Assembly (NCBI RefSeq): GCF_009746125.1
Contig: NZ_CP041352.1
Coordinates: 3,270,436-3,334,435, forward strand
Length of the DNA: 64,000 bases
Reading direction: 5' to 3'
Source of the DNA: Casimicrobium huifangae
Lineage (GTDB): Bacteria; Pseudomonadota; Gammaproteobacteria; Burkholderiales; Casimicrobiaceae
The notes beneath the pieces are model-generated. The model ran no database searches. It was not told where the DNA came from and was given only the letters and a program-made list of their open reading frames with translations. Shown here one piece after another: positions 37,801 through 44,547 of the stretch; within the stretch, counting starts at the first letter, position 1, and each line of letters starts with the position of its first letter. Both the position numbers and the translations under genes were made by a program.

Positions 37801-39111
37801 GCCGGAAAGCGTGCCTCCGCCATTGGCGTCGGCGACGAAGGTGACCGAGGGGAGCGCCGGGGTACAACCACCGAATGCCGCGGTTGGCGTGGGCATGCCA
37901 TTCGAGGCGAAAGTGAAGCTGTTGGCCTGGGTCGGGATAAAGATGGCGCTGTTGGCGCTGGTGATCTGCGGCGCGCGGGTGTTGGTAATGCTGACCGTGG
38001 CGGTCGCGGAATCGAGGGTGCCATCGTTCACTTTGAACGTGAAGCTGTCACTGGCCGTCGCGTTCGCATTGGGCGTATAGGTAACGTTGGGAGCAGTTCC
38101 GCCGAGTACGCCCTGAGTCGGTGGCACGAGCACCGCGTAGCTCAGCGTGGCGCCCTCGTAGTCGGAACCAGTCAACGTGATGTTGAGTGTTTCGCCAACC
38201 TTGGCGGTCACACTCTGCGGATTGGCTACCGGTGGTGAGTTCAGCGCAGCATCGATGCGGAAGTAAAGGTTGGGCCCATCATACGTGGCATAGAGCGCTG
38301 ACACATCGGTGCCTGCTGGCGCATCGCCCAGCGGATCGGTAGCAAGTGCGGACACGCCAGACCAGTCGGTAATCAGGCCGTCCCGCACGATCGCTGCAAT
38401 GATCTGTCCGGAGAGCGAGATGGCAAATACTGCGACTACGACAAGCTGCATGCCGTGCCAGCCACGCCGCCGGGCGTGCCACACAGCCAGCGCGAGCAAC
38501 AGAGCCGTAAGACCCAGCGCCATCGTCGACAGCGCAGGAACCACCAGCGGTGGCGGGGCGTCGAACAGGATCGCAGCGCCGTTGCTTGACAACAACGCGT
38601 CTGCGCCGGTGATACCGTCAGCCCCGGAAGTCGTCAGGCCAATCCGCATCTTCAGGCCTGACTGCGGCAGGTAGGCAGTCGGGATATAAGTCTCCACTGC
38701 CGATGTACCGTTCGCACCGAAACCGCGCGCCACCGGGTAAGCCGCACTGTCAAGCGTAACCGGCGCCGACAGGCTGGAGCCGGTGCAGGACTGCAGGGTA
38801 ATGCCCGTCACCCGGTAGCCTGTCGAGTTGGCAACCACCGTCGTATTGAGCACCAACTCAACGCCGGCAAACGACCCATCAGCCGTACTGATGGTGCAGC
38901 CAGAATTAATGTTGTTGTCAGTATCGAGCAGCACACCGAAGGTGGTTGTTGCAGCCCCGGCGACCATTGATCCCGCAAGCGCCGAGGCCGTCACCACCGC
39001 GCCTAACATCGCTTGCGCCCGCCGCCAGCGGGCGGTCAAAGCCAGCGCGGTACGCGCGCCGCCAACATGATGGTTGTGATCATCGCTGCCAGACGATTCG
39101 GTCAGATTCAT
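31846..39111 (-). CDS. Giant Ig/cadherin-like and beta-helix surface protein
   Basis: A 2421-residue exported protein heading the collar operon. A basic N-terminus and signal-like helix (about 30-53) precede a small beta domain. A VPALSTMALGL segment with a hydrophobic stretch and HARRR lies at about 190-220; this resembles an IPTL/VPxxS sorting signal but is internal. A second hydrophobic stretch follows at about 225-247. Then come Ig/cadherin-like repeats, three of VNDAPVLTAGATLAYTEN type (about 680-1075) and five of TEDVAYTYNATRxDPDGPGQTW type (about 1075-1555). The C-terminal ~760 residues form a Gly/Thr/Asn-rich right-handed beta-helix. ATG 39111 follows GGGGGA; an upstream in-frame start exists at 39138. 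Role: probably adhesin or surface matrix. Confidence 0.88.
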   Translation of the reverse strand: MNLTESSGSDDHNHHVGGARTALALTARWRRAQAMLGAVVTASALAGSMVAGAATTTFGVLLDTDNNINSGCTISTADGSFAGVELVLNTTVVANSTGYRVTGITLQSCTGSSLSAPVTLDSAAYPVARGFGANGTSAVETYIPTAYLPQSGLKMRIGLTTSGADGITGADALLSSNGAAILFDAPPPLVVPALSTMALGLTALLLALAVWHARRRGWHGMQLVVVAVFAISLSGQIIAAIVRDGLITDWSGVSALATDPLGDAPAGTDVSALYATYDGPNLYFRIDAALNSPPVANPQSVTAKVGETLNITLTGSDYEGATLSYAVLVPPTQGVLGGTAPNVTYTPNANATASDSFTFKVNDGTLDSATATVSITNTRAPQITSANSAIFIPTQANSFTFASNGMPTPTAAFGGCTPALPSVTFVADANGGGTLSGSPLVSEAGPHACTFTSINGVTPNATQSFTLTVGGAPTITSAATVSVPELAPFTHTVTTTSVGLPITGMAQPTGTLPSAVTFTYAGTPAATATVGGTPAVCTRGTYPISLTASNIVGTTTQNFTLTVRPVNQAPSFTAGATVTVNEDSGPQTVAGWATALSKGAPCESAQVLTFEITGNTNSALFSTQPAVNGTNGNLTFTPAPNANGTATITLRVRDDGGVVDGGVDVSATQNFVINVTPVNDAPVLTAGATLAYTENGPAAVIDNTITIADIDSANLVGATVVISGNYQNGQDVLAFVNASGITGNFVAGTGTLTLTGSSSLANYQAALRSVTYVNTSDNPSALTRTVSWTVDDGGATANLSNTATSSINVTPVNDAPVVVAGNTVTYTENSPAIALSPGLTANDVDSANLTAATVQITGNYFNGQDVLSFVNAGGITGVFSVATGTMTLTGSASVATWQTALRSVAYVNTSENPSTLARTVTWIVNDGAALSLPVTSTVNVVAVNDAPVLTAGATLAFTEGGSAAVVDGTVTVSDVDSVNLTSATVQITANYANGEDVLAFVNAGGITGSFAPATGTLTLTGVATLANYQAALRSVTYNNTSITPSTLARTVTWIGNDGALPSAPVTSTINVIAVNSPPTINSVAPATATEGALYTYGATRIDADGPGQTWSLLGTNTCAGAAIVPATGVYTFTPAGPVPPASCVVAIQVCDGGTPNLCATQTTTVTITPVNDAPVINSTAPTPATEDVAYTYNATRLDPDGPGQTWSLTASNTCTGASIVAGTGVYTYTPIGPTPPASCVIGIQVCDGGTPNLCATQNTTLAITAVNSAPTISSAAPTTATEGSLYTYNATRTDLDGPGQTWSLLGTHTCGGSIAAGTGVFTFTPAGPVPPASCVVAIQVCDGGTPNLCATQTTTVTITPVNDAPVINSTAPTPATEDVAYTYNATRNDPDGPGQTWSLTASNTCAGASIVAGTGVYTYTPVGPTPPASCVIGIQVCDGGTPNLCATQTTTLNITAVNDAPVINSAAPTTATEDTLYTYTATRVDPDGPAQAWSIAGTNTCAGASIVAGTGVYTFTPAGPIPPASCDVGIQVCDNGTPNLCATQTTTVTIIAVNDPPIPTNPGTLAARVHIPVTFPAATLGGTDPDLGVVTIDTVPTSVLAGATVTINADGSFTFSPPAEATGTVVGFAYRVCDNGNPGPGVCSAYQNVSFNLTGPTIYYVKTAAVGSGNCTLTNECTLATALTNIGALTGRTIFISDSAIYTQAVTLNSGGSLYGQGVTGASFDAVFGTSVPPVGAIPARPAINATRPFITSTGVTVALNSNNTVRGLNLTGTAGPTVSGNNFGTLTASDLSITGGLPALSLINGAAAATFDAVSSTGGATGVLLNAVTGTLNINGGAISGATATGFSVIGGTATINNAATVTSGAGARSISVTGKTSGTATFSGAVTDNGTGISLTSNTGGTINFTGVITASTGGNTAFNATGGGTVAATNTASTLTSTTGTALNVTNTTIGAGNLVFRSISVNGATTGINLSSTGSSGGLTVLGNSAGNCGGSVVDKNTVATAPVTADCTGGTIQNAATGIRLDNTANVSLTRMRITGNATHNFGIYATNTTNFSLNRSVIDGTIGVTTGGQDAPLVFGKLDVVGDPGINGLSGTANAITDSWIQGGIEHNVEIYGQSNNFGLAVTRTVVKSNSVGGGADGIQMELQGTALGRVLVDNSQFDDNKSQAIQAAANGSSTVHFTLQNSRWSKTTQGNEGVVFSNGSNGQLFVDINNNLVPGTPAAGFGGAAIFVGQTPGNATASSRLHATVRNNTVTTPTTATNHTLIAYPTSTVGAGAPGFVRFENNTVTNHGLFNGIIVNTPDAGTNPNFHATVLNNNITHTDSVNAVNPIAINARQSSTACLHIANNAATVPPSTGFVGVRARQVAPALVTLYDVPPAGTTAAFELAANHPTATTEVIGTITLTGVICTSPTAPSAP
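34750..35895. repeat. 573-bp higher-order tandem duplication inside the giant gene
   Basis: Near-identical DNA recurs with a 573-bp offset: landmarks CAGAGATTCGGGG at 34778 and 35351, and again at 35066 and 35639. The unit contains two ~95-residue Ig-like modules and is in frame (191 codons). Confidence 0.85.
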
Positions 39112-39332
39112 ATTTCCCCCGCAATTGCGTCGCCCCACCTCCGGAGTGGCGCTGACGATTGCATCGCCCGTTTTGGGCGTAAACAGACAAGAATAGTAAT
39201 CGGGAAAGTCCTAGGGACCAACACATTTGATGACGCCGTCACAATCGTGACCATGCACGCAAGCGCCTTGACTGACGCTGCTGGCTCCATTTTGGACACC
39301 GCAATGTCACCAACACATCGGGGCGCGCCGCT

Positions 39333-39800
39333 ATGATCGACGCCAACATCAGAAACCAGGCCTGCAGACCCGGCGCCATGCGACCGACACCAACACCGAC
39401 GCCCCTTGACCGAATCCCGTTTCTCAGGTTGCTAGGCATGCAACAGCATGAAGCGGCATCAGGCCGCTCCCGTTTGTGCTTGCCGGACCTGCGCGAGGAA
39501 TTCTGCAACCTGATTCCCGCTGCGCATGGTGGCGTGCTGATGACTTTGCTCGACGTGGCGATGGCGCGTGCGGCTACATCGCTGGATTCGGCAGCCTCGC
39601 ACAGTGTCGTGACCGTCGAAATGTCGACTCGCTTTATCAAACCGGGGCGTGGCCCGCTGACTGCCGAAGGCCGTGTCCTCCATGCCGGAAAATCCCTGTG
39701 TTCATGCGAAGCGCATGTTCATGACGCTGACGGGGATCTGGTTGCCAGCGCGATGGGCACCTTCAAATTCTGGCGTTCGCCGCCGGGCGACGTCGAGTAG
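39333..39800 (+). CDS. PaaI/HotDog-fold thioesterase
   Basis: A 155-residue hotdog-fold protein. The pattern HGGVLMTLLDVAMARAA (helix carrying the active region) followed by VTVEMSTRFIKPGRGPLTAEGRVLH and CEAHVHDADGDLVASAMGTFKF is that of PaaI/YbgC-like acyl-CoA thioesterases. It would hydrolyse an aromatic or medium-chain acyl-CoA. The start is unsure: ATG 39333 or ATG 39378, and neither has a clear ribosome site. Its stop abuts the stop of the convergent TSUP gene. Confidence 0.85.
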   Translation: MIDANIRNQACRPGAMRPTPTPTPLDRIPFLRLLGMQQHEAASGRSRLCLPDLREEFCNLIPAAHGGVLMTLLDVAMARAATSLDSAASHSVVTVEMSTRFIKPGRGPLTAEGRVLHAGKSLCSCEAHVHDADGDLVASAMGTFKFWRSPPGDVE

Positions 39801-40556
39801 TCACGCCGACCACAACACACTGACGAGACCTGCCAGCGCGAGCGCGGCGAGTACGGCCAGCACGGCGCGACGAAAACCGGCCTCAGAGACCTGGTGAAAG
39901 CCCCGCGAACCAACCACGATGCCTGCCAGCAGGGGAAACGCGAGCCATGCTGCCCGAGTGAACGTCTCCGCAGTCACTATCCCATGCCAGCTGCCCCATG
40001 ACAGTGAGTACAGGGCGCTGCCGAAGAAGAGCACGATCAGTGTCGCCCGCAAGTTCCTGGCTGGCAGCGAAACGGCGAACAGCATCACTGATGCCACCAT
40101 GCCGCCGAGCGACGATGCGCCTGCGAAGAAGCCCGCGACAAAGCCGGTCCCAAAACGCAGCTTGAACCCGTCGGGCAAGTTCGGCCGACCGTTGGCCAGC
40201 AGGCATAGGCAGGCAATCAGCAACAGTGCGCAGCCCCCTGCGCGAATGGACGCCTCGGGCAAGTAGGCCAGTGCTGCAACGCCGAGGGGAATCGACAGCA
40301 GGTACGCGGCAGCCATCGGTGCCAGCCATCGCCAGTCGACGTCTCGCCACACGGTGGGTATCAGCGCGATGCTCGCAATGACCTCCATCGTTTGCGCAGT
40401 TGGGATGATCAATCGGGGCGAAATCACGAAAGACGCGCTGGCAACGAGCACCGCTGACAACCCGAACCCGGAGAAGCCACGCACCAGACCAGCTAGAAAC
40501 GAGCACGCGGCGAGCACCAGTAAATGTTGTGGTGCGGAAGAAAGCAAATCCATCAC
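39801..40556 (-). CDS. TSUP family permease (TauE/SafE-like)
   Basis: A 251-residue inner-membrane protein with about eight hydrophobic helices. The two TSUP repeats both carry the conserved Gly-rich motif: FLAGLVRGFSGFGLS in the first half and FVAGFFAGASSLGGMVASVM in the second. Members export or import sulfite, sulfoacetate or other organosulfur anions; the substrate here is unknown. Two consecutive Met codons are possible starts. It converges with the thioesterase gene with no gap. Confidence 0.88.
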   Translation of the reverse strand: MMDLLSSAPQHLLVLAACSFLAGLVRGFSGFGLSAVLVASASFVISPRLIIPTAQTMEVIASIALIPTVWRDVDWRWLAPMAAAYLLSIPLGVAALAYLPEASIRAGGCALLLIACLCLLANGRPNLPDGFKLRFGTGFVAGFFAGASSLGGMVASVMLFAVSLPARNLRATLIVLFFGSALYSLSWGSWHGIVTAETFTRAAWLAFPLLAGIVVGSRGFHQVSEAGFRRAVLAVLAALALAGLVSVLWSA

Positions 40557-40818
40557 AGGACATTAGCGCACTGGCCGCGTTCATCCGGCACCGCTGTCCG
40601 CTTTCGCATCATAGTGTGGCGATCGGCGGTTTGTGGAGAGCATGGACCAGACACGGTCGGCACTTCTGCCGCAAGACTGATGACTCCACTGCTACGGTTC
40701 GGTATCGCATTTCGATACGTGACGGACCGTCGCGCGCAACCTCGCGCTGCGCGGTGGCCTTTCCGGCATCTGCATGAAAAAGTTCGCTCCGTCTTCAACA
40801 CTGAAAGCGAATCAAAAC

Positions 40819-41286
40819 ATGCACACCCCGAACGTAATCATCCACCGTGACACCGGCGCCTGGCGCCTTCAGGTGTGGGTGTCGTTCGCCATCGCAGTAT
40901 TTCTGTGCACGACCGGGCTGTCGTATCTGCCCGGACAGGACATTGACCGCGCCTTCATGATCATGGGCTATCTGTTCTGTCTGTCAGCCACCTTCGTGCT
41001 GTCGAAATTCGTGCGCGACAACCAGAGTCAGAAGGCCGACACACCGATGTGGCGCTGGGTGGTCTACGGCGCGTTCTTCCTGGCCATGGCCCTCACCGGC
41101 TGGGGGCTCTGGCGCATGAACATTAACGAGACCTACAAAGCGTTCCTGCTGGTCAGCTGGCTCTACCTCATCACCTCAACCTTCACCCTTGCCAAGACCT
41201 TGCGTGATGGCCATGACGCCGATCTTGCCGAAGCTCGTCTGCAGGGCCGCACCGGCGCAGTGCTGCCATCGCAAAGCATGCAGTAA
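40819..41286 (+). CDS. YiaA/YiaB-like inner-membrane protein
   Basis: A 155-residue protein with two YiaA/B two-helix modules: WVSFAIAVFLCTTGLSYLP + AFMIMGYLFCLSATFVLSKFVRDN, then WVVYGAFFLAMALTGWGLW + AFLLVSWLYLITSTFTLAKTLRD. Function is unknown; in E. coli related genes are tied to envelope stress. ATG 40819 matches the family start; the frame is open to 40774. It precedes the two small envelope genes that follow on the same strand. Confidence 0.85.
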   Translation: MHTPNVIIHRDTGAWRLQVWVSFAIAVFLCTTGLSYLPGQDIDRAFMIMGYLFCLSATFVLSKFVRDNQSQKADTPMWRWVVYGAFFLAMALTGWGLWRMNINETYKAFLLVSWLYLITSTFTLAKTLRDGHDADLAEARLQGRTGAVLPSQSMQ

Positions 41287-41330
41287 ACCCCGTTCGTCCC
41301 TTTACCGCCCCATCTCAACAAGGAGACGTC

Positions 41331-41852
41331 ATGACTACCCGCACCAATTTCAACGACCGTCGCTCGCCGACCAGCCGTTTGCTTCTACGTTTCAGCTCGT
41401 CCACGGCGTGGCTGGTTGCTGCTGCAGCGATTGCCCTGTCACCATTGACCGCTCATGCGCACCGCGACGACGGGCTATCAGCGCTCAGCGCACTCTCAGC
41501 ACTGCCGGTCGCATCAGTAGTCGTGGCTGGCAGTGCCGCAGCAGGCGCGAGTGCAGCTGCCGTAACCTTGCCTGTGGCACTTTCGGCAGGAGGCGCAGTG
41601 CTGGTGGTGAAGTCCATCGAGATCACGGCACGCGGCACGCTCTGCGTGCTCGAACGTGCTTCCGATGGCGCGCGCGTCAGCCTTGAGTTTGCCGGGCGCA
41701 GTTTTGAACGCACGGTATTGAGCGTCGGCAAGTCGGTGCAGCTCAGTGTGCTCGCGTCCGGCACGGTGCTCTCAGTGCTGGGCGAAGCGATCGCTTTTGT
41801 GCCCAACGAGCTCGGCCGCGCCCTGCTGCACAACGAACGACTCACGTACTGA
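41331..41852 (+). CDS. Exported protein partner of DUF2145
   Basis: A 173-residue protein with a long N-terminal signal peptide (cleavage near AHAHRDD, residue ~42). The mature part is Ala/Ser/Val-rich with two hydrophobic stretches and the C-terminal pattern VLSVLGEAIAFVPNELGRALLHNER, which recurs in proteins encoded directly before DUF2145 genes. Function unknown; probably an inner-membrane or periplasmic partner of the next gene. A ribosome site AAGGAGACGTC precedes ATG 41331. Confidence 0.8.
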   Translation: MTTRTNFNDRRSPTSRLLLRFSSSTAWLVAAAAIALSPLTAHAHRDDGLSALSALSALPVASVVVAGSAAAGASAAAVTLPVALSAGGAVLVVKSIEITARGTLCVLERASDGARVSLEFAGRSFERTVLSVGKSVQLSVLASGTVLSVLGEAIAFVPNELGRALLHNERLTY

Positions 41853-41865
41853 TGAGCTCTCAACC

Positions 41866-42657
41866 ATGAACTCGATTTCTCCTCTCATCGCAGCTGCATT
41901 GGCTGCGCTTTGCCTGATGAGTGCGCCAGCACAGGCCGGCCGCTCCTGTGAAACAAAGCCGGCAGATTCCCGCACCGTCGAAAAGGGATTGACGCTTGCT
42001 GAGCGCGCCAACGCCGCACTCAACGCCAGTGGCGCCAGGGTCGTGTTGCTGGCTCGGGCCGGGCAGGATCTCAGCCGTTACGGTTTGCGCTACTCGCATC
42101 TCGGCTGGGCTTATCGCGATATCGAGGGCCATTGGCGGGTCGTCCACAAACTCAATATGTGCGGCACTGCCGATGCGTCGATCTACCGGCAGGGGCTCGG
42201 CGAGTTCTTTCTCGATGATCCCTATCGGTACGAAACGGCCTGGGTAGTACCAACGGCCGAAGTACAGGATCGACTGCATGCGCTGCTGAGCGACGGCAAC
42301 CGTATCACCACGCTTCATGTCAAGCCGTACAGTATCGTGAGCTATGTCTGGGCGGAAAAGTACCAGCAGTCAAACCAGTGGGCGCTGGAGACACTGGCGC
42401 TGGCGATGGACGGCGAGATTCGTAGCCGTGCGCAGGCACAAGCCTGGTTGCGCTACAAGAACTATCAGCCGACCACACTGACGCTCGGACCGTTGACCCG
42501 ACTGGGCGGACGGATCAGTGCAGCAAATGTCGCATTCGACGACCATCCCAATGAAAAGCGCTTCTCCGACCGTATTGAGACGGTCACCGTCGACTCAATA
42601 TTTGCCTGGATGCAGGCAGCGCGGCTGGGAGGCGCGCCGCAGACGCTGAGGCTTTAG
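41866..42657 (+). CDS. DUF2145 family periplasmic protein
   Basis: A 263-residue exported protein. The signal peptide PLIAAALAALCLMSAPAQA is followed by the DUF2145 hallmark GARVVLLARAGQDLSRYGLRYSHLGWAYRD and VVHKLNMCGTADASIYRQGLGEFF. The conserved Cys, His and Tyr residues resemble NlpC/P60-like or transglutaminase-like folds, so peptidase activity on the cell wall is possible but unproven. ATG 41866 lies 13 bp after the partner gene and gives a clean signal peptide. Confidence 0.87.
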   Translation: MNSISPLIAAALAALCLMSAPAQAGRSCETKPADSRTVEKGLTLAERANAALNASGARVVLLARAGQDLSRYGLRYSHLGWAYRDIEGHWRVVHKLNMCGTADASIYRQGLGEFFLDDPYRYETAWVVPTAEVQDRLHALLSDGNRITTLHVKPYSIVSYVWAEKYQQSNQWALETLALAMDGEIRSRAQAQAWLRYKNYQPTTLTLGPLTRLGGRISAANVAFDDHPNEKRFSDRIETVTVDSIFAWMQAARLGGAPQTLRL

Positions 42658-42712
42658 GGGCAAGACTTGCGGCGCGCTACACTGCCAGCCTTCCATCTGC
42701 GGGGAATGCACC

Positions 42713-43144
42713 GTGAAGTCGCAACCTAACCTGATCCGTTACCTGCTGGCCCTGTTGCTGATGTGCTGCGCGACTGTCGCGGCGGCGCAGGACAAGGCTG
42801 TCTATCACATTGACAACGCTGCTGCCCAGGGCCTGAAGGGGCTGCGCAACATCCGCAATCACCTCGACACTGCGCCAGACACCAAAATCATCGTGGTCAC
42901 CCACGCCGAAGGCGTCGACATGCTGATGGAAGGCGCGAAGGAGGAACGGAGCAAGACCGAGTACGCGCCGCTGGTATCTGCGCTCAAGGCGCGCGGTGTG
43001 AAATTCGAGATCGGCGAGATCACGCTCAAGAACCGCAACCTGAAGAAAGACCAATTCATCCTGGATGCCGACTACACGCCGTCCGGTGTGGTGCGCATCG
43101 CCCAGTTGCAAACGCGCGACCACTACGCCTACATCAAGCCCTGA
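42713..43144 (+). CDS. Exported DsrE-like protein
   Basis: A 143-residue protein with a signal peptide (RYLLALLLMCCATVAAAQ) and a DsrE/F-like alpha-beta fold: KAVYHIDNAAAQGLKGLRNIRNHLD, KIIVVTHAEGVDMLMEGA and YAPLVSALKARGVKFEIGEITLKNRNL. DsrE-type proteins handle sulfur or act as small structural partners; the catalytic Cys of the sulfurtransferase members is not visible in the mature part. GTG 42713 follows GGGGAATGCACC. A strong terminator closes the gene. Confidence 0.8.
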   Translation: MKSQPNLIRYLLALLLMCCATVAAAQDKAVYHIDNAAAQGLKGLRNIRNHLDTAPDTKIIVVTHAEGVDMLMEGAKEERSKTEYAPLVSALKARGVKFEIGEITLKNRNLKKDQFILDADYTPSGVVRIAQLQTRDHYAYIKP

Positions 43145-43167
43145 GCGGCTGTACAAGGCGGAGACCA

Positions 43168-43199
43168 GATGCCCGCTACGTGCGGGCATCGTCTTTTTT
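43168..43199 (+). terminator. Rho-independent terminator upstream of speDE
   Basis: A perfect 9-bp stem (GATGCCCGC at 43168-43176, complement at 43182-43190) with a 5-nt loop, followed by GTC and six T residues. It ends 20 bp before the SpeDE start codon. Confidence 0.9.
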
Positions 43200-43219
43200 G
43201 ATTGCCGGACTTTGTTGAC

Positions 43220-44470
43220 ATGCACGGACTACATCTCACCGCCGACCTCTTCGACTGCGCCGCCACCCGCGAACTGATGACCGATCGTGGTGTGCTGCAG
43301 GAAGCCTGCATTCGTCTGGTGCGCCGCTCGGGACTCACCGTCGTGGGCGATGATTTTCACCAGTTCGCCGCCGTCGACGGTGAGCCGGGCGGCGTGACTG
43401 GGCTGGTGCTGCTGGCCGAGTCCCACCTCGCGGTGCACACCTGGCCCGAGCTGAACGCAGTGACGCTGGATGTCTACGTCTGCAATTTCCGTCAGGACAA
43501 TTCGGCCAAGGCACGGGCACTCAGCGATTCGCTGGTCGAACTCTTCGTTCCCGGTCACGCCAACCGCAATGACCTGCTGCGAGGTGCACCACACTCGCCG
43601 GATTCACCGGACGGCGCGCATCTCACGCTGGAGTGGTTGACACCCGACGTGGTGCATGGCTTCGCGCGGCAGCGTCCGCCGGTGGCGATCCAGACTCCGG
43701 TGCAACGCCTGGAGTGGCACGACACCCGCGCCCTTGGCCGCGTCTTCACGCTCGACGGCGCTTTCATGGCCAGCGAGCGAGACGAGTTCATCTATCACGA
43801 GTGCATGGTGCACGTGCCGGCATTGACCCACGGCGATCCGAAATCGGCGTTCATCATGGGTGGCGGCGATGGCTGTTCAGCGCGGGAGCTGCTGCGCTAC
43901 GCGGGCATTGAGCGCATTGTGGTCGCTGAGCTTGATCCTGACGTCATCGAAAGCTGTCGTCGGCAGTACTTCGCTGTCAACGGTGGCGCACTGGACCACC
44001 CGCGGGTCAACGTCCGCATCGGTGACGCGCTTGGCACCTTGCGCGAGAGTGAGGCGGAATACGATGTGATTGTGATGGACCTCACCGACCCTGGCGACGA
44101 CGGCAGTCTGGCGAGCGAGCTCTACAGCACCGAAACCTATGCGCTTGTCCGGTCAAGGCTCACGGCAAATGGTCTGGTCACGTTGCACATTGGCAGCGCG
44201 TTCTATCACCCCGAGCGCTTCCGTAAAACGCTGTCTGACCTGCGCGAAGTATTTACAGAGGTCGCCGCTTACAAGGCTTTCATGCCGGTTTACGGCTGCG
44301 AGTGGGGCATGGCCTGTGCCAGCATGCACGGCAACCCGGCGAACATGGCGGCGCGTGAGGTATCCGCCGGGCTGGCGAAGCACGCCATTCAGGGCCTGCG
44401 CTTCTACACACCGCGCGTACACGCCAGCCTGTTCGCGTGGCCCGCGTATGCAGAGGCACTTGGGGCGTAG
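43220..44470 (+). CDS. S-adenosylmethionine decarboxylase-spermidine synthase fusion
   Basis: A 416-residue bifunctional polyamine enzyme. The N-terminal ~125 residues are a class 1B AdoMet decarboxylase. Self-cleavage between E67 and S68 in LLAESHLAVHTWPE would produce the pyruvoyl cofactor and separate a small chain from the chain carrying the synthase. From about residue 155 a spermidine-synthase fold follows with GGGDGCSARELLRY, VAELDPDVIE and VMDLTDPGDDGS. Together they make decarboxylated AdoMet and transfer its aminopropyl group to putrescine. ATG 43220 is chosen over TTG 43202; the latter would sit within 3 bp of the terminator T-run. Confidence 0.92.
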   Translation: MHGLHLTADLFDCAATRELMTDRGVLQEACIRLVRRSGLTVVGDDFHQFAAVDGEPGGVTGLVLLAESHLAVHTWPELNAVTLDVYVCNFRQDNSAKARALSDSLVELFVPGHANRNDLLRGAPHSPDSPDGAHLTLEWLTPDVVHGFARQRPPVAIQTPVQRLEWHDTRALGRVFTLDGAFMASERDEFIYHECMVHVPALTHGDPKSAFIMGGGDGCSARELLRYAGIERIVVAELDPDVIESCRRQYFAVNGGALDHPRVNVRIGDALGTLRESEAEYDVIVMDLTDPGDDGSLASELYSTETYALVRSRLTANGLVTLHIGSAFYHPERFRKTLSDLREVFTEVAAYKAFMPVYGCEWGMACASMHGNPANMAAREVSAGLAKHAIQGLRFYTPRVHASLFAWPAYAEALGA

Positions 44471-44547
44471 CCTGATTTTATTCGCAACGCAGCAAGCGAA
44501 CTGATGCGGTGAGAACGGACGTGTCAGACGCTCCAATCGCGGCGCTA

